Origin: Antedon mediterranea
Lineage: Eukaryota > Echinodermata > Crinoidea > Comatulida > Antedonidae
DNA: 64,000 bases
Assembly (NCBI RefSeq): GCF_964355755.1
Contig: NC_092674.1
Coordinates: 1,183,001-1,247,000 of the forward strand
Direction of reading: 5' to 3'
Shown here: positions 56,001-64,000 of the stretch, in pieces
Numbering within the stretch: position 1 is the first letter of the stretch
Layout: every line of letters begins with the position of its first letter
Made by a program: the position numbers and the translations under genes
Notes under the pieces: model-generated
Database searches by the model: none
What the model saw: only the letters and a program-made list of their open reading frames with translations
Told to the model about the DNA's origin: nothing

Positions 56001-58228
56001 TTTTTCTTAGCTTCGGCGTTTTCATTATATCTAAGATGGTATACAACTTTGCAGGGTTTGAATCGTCTTTTTTGTTGTGCGTTTCATGGGCCTCTTTTAT
56101 GTTCTCAATCCAGGTCAGCTCCTCAGCCGGAATTTTATTAAACTCGGCAATTTTTATAAACGCCGCTTTGGCCTCTGGCCAGCGACTTTTTGACATCAAC
56201 CATCTCGGAGATTGAACTATAAACCTGTTTAAAATATGAACAGTGAAAAAGGTTGTATAATTATGCTTTTTGTTACAATCCAGTAATTACAATCTAAAAT
56301 TGTAAAAAAAAACACCACTAAAAACTGTAATAAGATATAATAAGTTTAACTACTATTGTACTCACCACCAAGTCGGTAAAGCTAATATATAAGGTAAAGT
56401 TATTGCCAATTCAAAATGGCGCCAGTCTTGAAAAACGTAGGCGATGATCGTCATAAAACACAGACCAAATGACCAGAATACTGCCAGAATGCATGCAGCC
56501 GATGACCGAAGCTTAGAGGAGAACAGCTCAATCACAAGTGTAAAAAATGCCGACAGCACGCGCTGAAGAAACAAGTTACATTATAATTTAGACATTAATA
56601 ATGAAAGTAATTATCACAAAAATTACCAAGCCTTTCATTATACTCTTTCCATGATTATTGTACATTTCCTAACAAATTGTAATTTTATTGTTTTTCTTCC
56701 TTTTCTTTCCACTTTTAGCTCTGTCTACACTATCAAACTGTTCGAAAAAAAAGTGTGATGTCCCTAAATAGGGTAGTGATATGCTCAAATATGGTAGTGA
56801 TATGACATCACCATGTCCATATATGGGCACATCACATTTTTTTGTCACATAAAGTTTGATAGTGTAGGCTTTAAAAAAAAAGTGTTGCACAACACCTAGA
56901 AACCAGCATTAGGGTTTATACAAATTAATATCGTATTCATTCTACTTCTACAATTATAACAAGCAATAATTACTACATCTCCGTATTATATATTTGGTTT
57001 CTCATTAACTTTTTAGAATAAATTTCAATCAAATTAAAAACAGTCAACACTAGTTGGAAACATTTCATATGGTTTTACAATAGGTATAATAAACGCCATT
57101 TGAGAATGAAACCGGTCAGGTTTCGAAACGTTATGTAAGTTCACTTATAATTTTTTGGTTTTTACAAACAGAAATGTTTATTATAATATATTATTAATAA
57201 TAAGTTGCTTACTGATTGAAATACTGCCGACAAAAACCACAATACGAGAAATGCGGGATACGTATGTGTGAAGGTTAAACAAACTCCAGAGATTAGTCCA
57301 CCAACTATTCCAACAAAACCCATCTTTTTGCGGCCAAAAATGTCCGAAAGATGTCCTCCGATAAATGAACTCACTAAAATACCAGCGAAATAGACAAAAA
57401 CTGCGTTTGCTACATAAATCGATTTGTCGCAAACCAAATCTATCTAGATTGTTAAAGGAAAACAACTTATGATTATTTTCTTCTGATGATTCTAAAAACA
57501 GAACATAAAAGGCAAGGACATACCAAACAGTAATATTATCATTATTGTAAATAATCACTGTATATATTTCAGAAATAATATTTTTTTTGTAAAAATCACT
57601 GTACTTTTTGTAAAAAAAGTTTTGGGTAAAAATCACTGTTATTATGGTTACTATTATGACTAAAAAATGTACGATTGATTGAATAAAGTTCAAAGTTTAC
57701 AATTATACCATGTTCAGAATATTAGCCCACTGCAGCATTTTCAACATTGAAACAATTTTAAAAAAGATAGTTGAAGTAATGAAGAACATAGGCTTATAGA
57801 TACATTACAGATTTCACCAAGCACTTTGTTCCAAGCTACGAAAAACTTAAGCAAACTACTAACTATGGTAACCTTTATCAAACCGTTTAATAAGTAAGTT
57901 GTTCCTACCGTACCTCTGTCACAAGAGTAACAGCTTTACCCTCATACGTCCAGCCTTCTTGACACGGGATAGTGCTAGCATTTAAGTAACCCTTGGTGTC
58001 ATTAGGAAACATAACACACTTCTCCAATTCACCATCATCGCTAAGTGGGATACTAACATTAAGTTCTCTGTCCGTCTGACAATGATGAGGCGGCGCGTAG
58101 AAGATAAAAACAGACGACAAAATATGCATGGCGGGTATTCCAGAACCAATTACCGATACTAAAGTAATTAATACAAAATTATATCTTCCAAATTCTCCTA
58201 ACTTCTCAAAATATTCGTCAATTTCCAT
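53066..58228 (-). CDS. SLC22-family transporter, gene D
   Basis: Nine coding exons on the minus strand read 57914-58228, 57213-57443, 56366-56562, 55976-56224, 55477-55611, 55311-55396, 53918-54038, 53391-53463 and 53066-53203 (1545 nt, 514 aa), all GT-AG with phases closing. Exons 2, 3 and 5-8 have the same lengths as in A-C (231, 197, 135, 86, 121, 73). Sequence is well diverged: MEIDEYFEKLG start, IDLVCDKS, SDIFGRKK, VQSPRWLM, SEIYPTVIR, LTETINQPLPQTIED. The usual Glu of the (P)ESPRWL motif is Gln. The TM6-7 loop (exon 4) is 27 codons shorter than in A. NxT/S sites occur in the first loop. It is a plasma-membrane organic solute carrier by family; substrate unknown. Intron 6 contains an AGTCGCG element and a MITE. 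Confidence 0.91.
54084..54766 (-). mobile_element. AGTCGCG-ended dispersed element, inverted copy
   Basis: This is the reverse complement of the element at 35785-36529 over its full length, with small differences in the gacc-repeat clusters and a somewhat shorter total. It lies in intron 6 of gene D. Confidence 0.78.
54826..55050. mobile_element. GCAACGCAAG-family MITE, diverged long copy
   Basis: 'gctacgcaaggacataacgc' on the left and 'tgcatgcaagtaggaaccag' on the right, with internal 'gaccaatcgcaagtgatgg', match the family with an extra internal block. It lies in intron 6 of gene D. Confidence 0.6.
55105..55160 (-). repeat. dispersed-repeat tail (gagcact...gctttataaat)
   Basis: Read on the minus strand, 'gcgactcgagcacttctagt' then 'ggatatgtgtgctttataaa' matches the motif at 29750-29795. 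This suggests a dispersed retro-repeat family with a common 3' end. Confidence 0.5.
56715..56880. mobile_element. 'gtagtgatatgacatcac' MITE, copy 2
   Basis: 'tctacactatcaaactgt' on the left pairs with 'aaagtttgatagtgtaggc' on the right. The core (ggtagtgatatgacatca, atgggcacatcac) matches 25985-26130. It lies in intron 2 of gene D. Confidence 0.75.
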
Positions 58229-59373
58229 GATTAAAGATGTTCTTGATTTTTTCAGTAGTTTACTTATTAGATACTGATATGGTAATGGTTAACAAATCAT
58301 TTAACTAACGGTCGTATAAGTATACAAGTTAAACAAGCAAAGTCATTAAATATAAATACTTAATTGAGTATTGAGGCTAACTCTTGTAGGGCACAATATA
58401 CAATCTAATGACACGTAAAAAAATATTGTTATCATATTATTAAGTTTTATCATGGAGGTTACCTCCGTGGTTCTATTCAGTCGAATTTTTATTGAGACAT
58501 AAGATTGTTTACGTCATAGGCCTATATGGAGGTACCACTACACTGTATTCGCTAACGCTGTGAGTGGGATTGACAATATGTGTCAAGTTATCGTCGAGTT
58601 TATGTATAGGTGACGACTTGCACAATGGTCGTCATGAAAACAGAAATTAAATTTCAGAGAGCTCGACGACGTATTGCATAATTTAAATAAGTCTTAGGTC
58701 GTCTCGCAAATTGAAACTTGAATTAAACAAAGTCATTGACATTGCAAATGTGTTTTTCTATATAAGTTTTTCAAATAAATGTATATGTGGTAGATAAAGT
58801 CATAAAAATATACAAGGCATAGTTTAATTTTATCAAACTACAGGAATACGTAAATAACATTTTATTAATGACGACTGGTCGAAGATTTTGTTTTATTTTC
58901 AATAGCAATAACTAAAAATATGAATTATTTAGATTTCGTTCTATAATACAATTAGTTATCGTTCCTCCAAGAGTCAGTCCTTTCGAGATTAAATCTGAAT
59001 GATTTCTTATCGACGTAAAACGGAAAGTAATCACCTATCAATGCATATAATGAGTACCGTATACGTTCGAATAACCTGCCGTGAGGACCGAAAACCGGCG
59101 TATGTTCATCACAAGTAGATGTAGATAAAATAGGCTTTAGCGCCAGTCACTTTGTAAGCGCCCGGTGCCTGTGTTTGTTCGTCACAACAAGTAGATATAG
59201 ATAAAATAGGCTTTAGCGCCAGTCACTTTGTAAGCGCCCGGTGCCTGTATTTGTTCGTCACAACAAGTAGATATAGATAAAACAGGCTTGATAGAAAGTC
59301 ACTTTGTAAGTCATCTGCGCGTACGCTTACCCGTCAATCGTCAGTCTGCGTTCGTTCGTATGGTGTGCCCATG
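58229..59373. other. spacer between SLC22 genes D and E
   Basis: This spacer carries the promoter side of D and the 3' side of E (both minus strand). It is AT-rich apart from the 76-bp repeats at 59111-59310. No coding feature. Confidence 0.4.
59111..59310. repeat. 76-bp tandem repeat, 2.6 units
   Basis: Units start at 59111, 59187 and 59263 with 'acaagtagatatagataaaa'. The first two are nearly identical and include 'ggctttagcgccagtcactt', while the third diverges after about 30 bp. The repeat lies just downstream of the stop of gene E. Confidence 0.85.
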
Positions 59374-63743
<4,370 letters not shown>

Positions 63744-64000
63744 CTGAAAAGGTAACATAAGATTTATAGTTCAAAGGCCGATATATACTATACAAAACAA
63801 CAATGCTGCGATCACAATAGAAATTGTACAATAACATTTGTAATAAAGCTATACATTCCAACGGTAAATACAGACTAAGCACACAAAAGCAAAATGAAGG
63901 TTAAATAGTAATAGTTTGAATAATCCTGTCCTGAATAAATTCACTCCCCCAACATCCTTTTTATTCTTAAATAAATCCTAGAAGCTTACTGAATATTAAA
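63744..64000. other. intron 1 of gene E (incomplete)
   Basis: AT-rich sequence upstream of exon 2 of gene E on the minus strand. It should be intron 1; no first exon is visible before the window ends. Confidence 0.5.

Overview
The window reads as animal nuclear DNA. It is AT-rich and gene-sparse, with many short exons bounded by GT-AG introns and abundant minisatellites and small DNA transposons. The palindromic word AGGCCT (often taggccta) is scattered everywhere, which I associate with echinoderm and hemichordate genomes. I infer an echinoderm or other ambulacrarian; the species cannot be fixed from the sequence alone. All gene models below were built by hand from splice signals and reading phase, so exon ends are predictions. 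The phase arithmetic closes in every model presented as intact.

Layout. 1-5.65 kb: repeats only: a decayed relic of a Cys-rich (CXC-like) mobile-element protein, a degenerate tandem repeat, two copies of a small TIR element, and a complete 1.55-kb foldback transposon with a perfect 9-bp target duplication. 5.99-15.1 kb (minus strand): a carbohydrate-sulfotransferase gene (350 aa), a NEU1-type sialidase gene (376 aa), a second sulfotransferase gene (330 aa) that has lost an internal exon, and a truncated third sulfotransferase copy. 16.3-29.1 kb (plus strand): one 28-exon gene for a 1190-aa coiled-coil protein that I do not recognise. 30.8-49.2 kb (plus strand): three tandem SLC22-type major-facilitator transporter genes (A, B, C; 557, 558 and 555 aa). 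50.2-52.6 kb: about 55 copies of a 43-bp minisatellite. 53.1-63.7 kb (minus strand): two more diverged SLC22 genes (D, 514 aa; E, 5' exon outside the window). D and E face A-C tail to tail across the minisatellite.

How the genes may relate. The sulfotransferases (Golgi type II membrane proteins using PAPS) and the sialidase (secretory or lysosomal) both act on glycans, and their neighbourhood suggests, without proving, a shared substrate such as sulfated sialoglycans. The five SLC22 genes are a lineage-specific tandem family with nearly invariant internal exon lengths (231-197-variable-135-86-121-73). They are probably plasma-membrane carriers of organic cations, carnitine-like zwitterions or anions. 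No RNA genes, CRISPR arrays or prokaryotic features were seen. The most unusual points are the frame-compensated exon loss in the second sulfotransferase, the foldback element, the 7-unit higher-order repeat inside a 64-bp array, the unrecognised 28-exon gene, and patchy homogenisation among the SLC22 copies.
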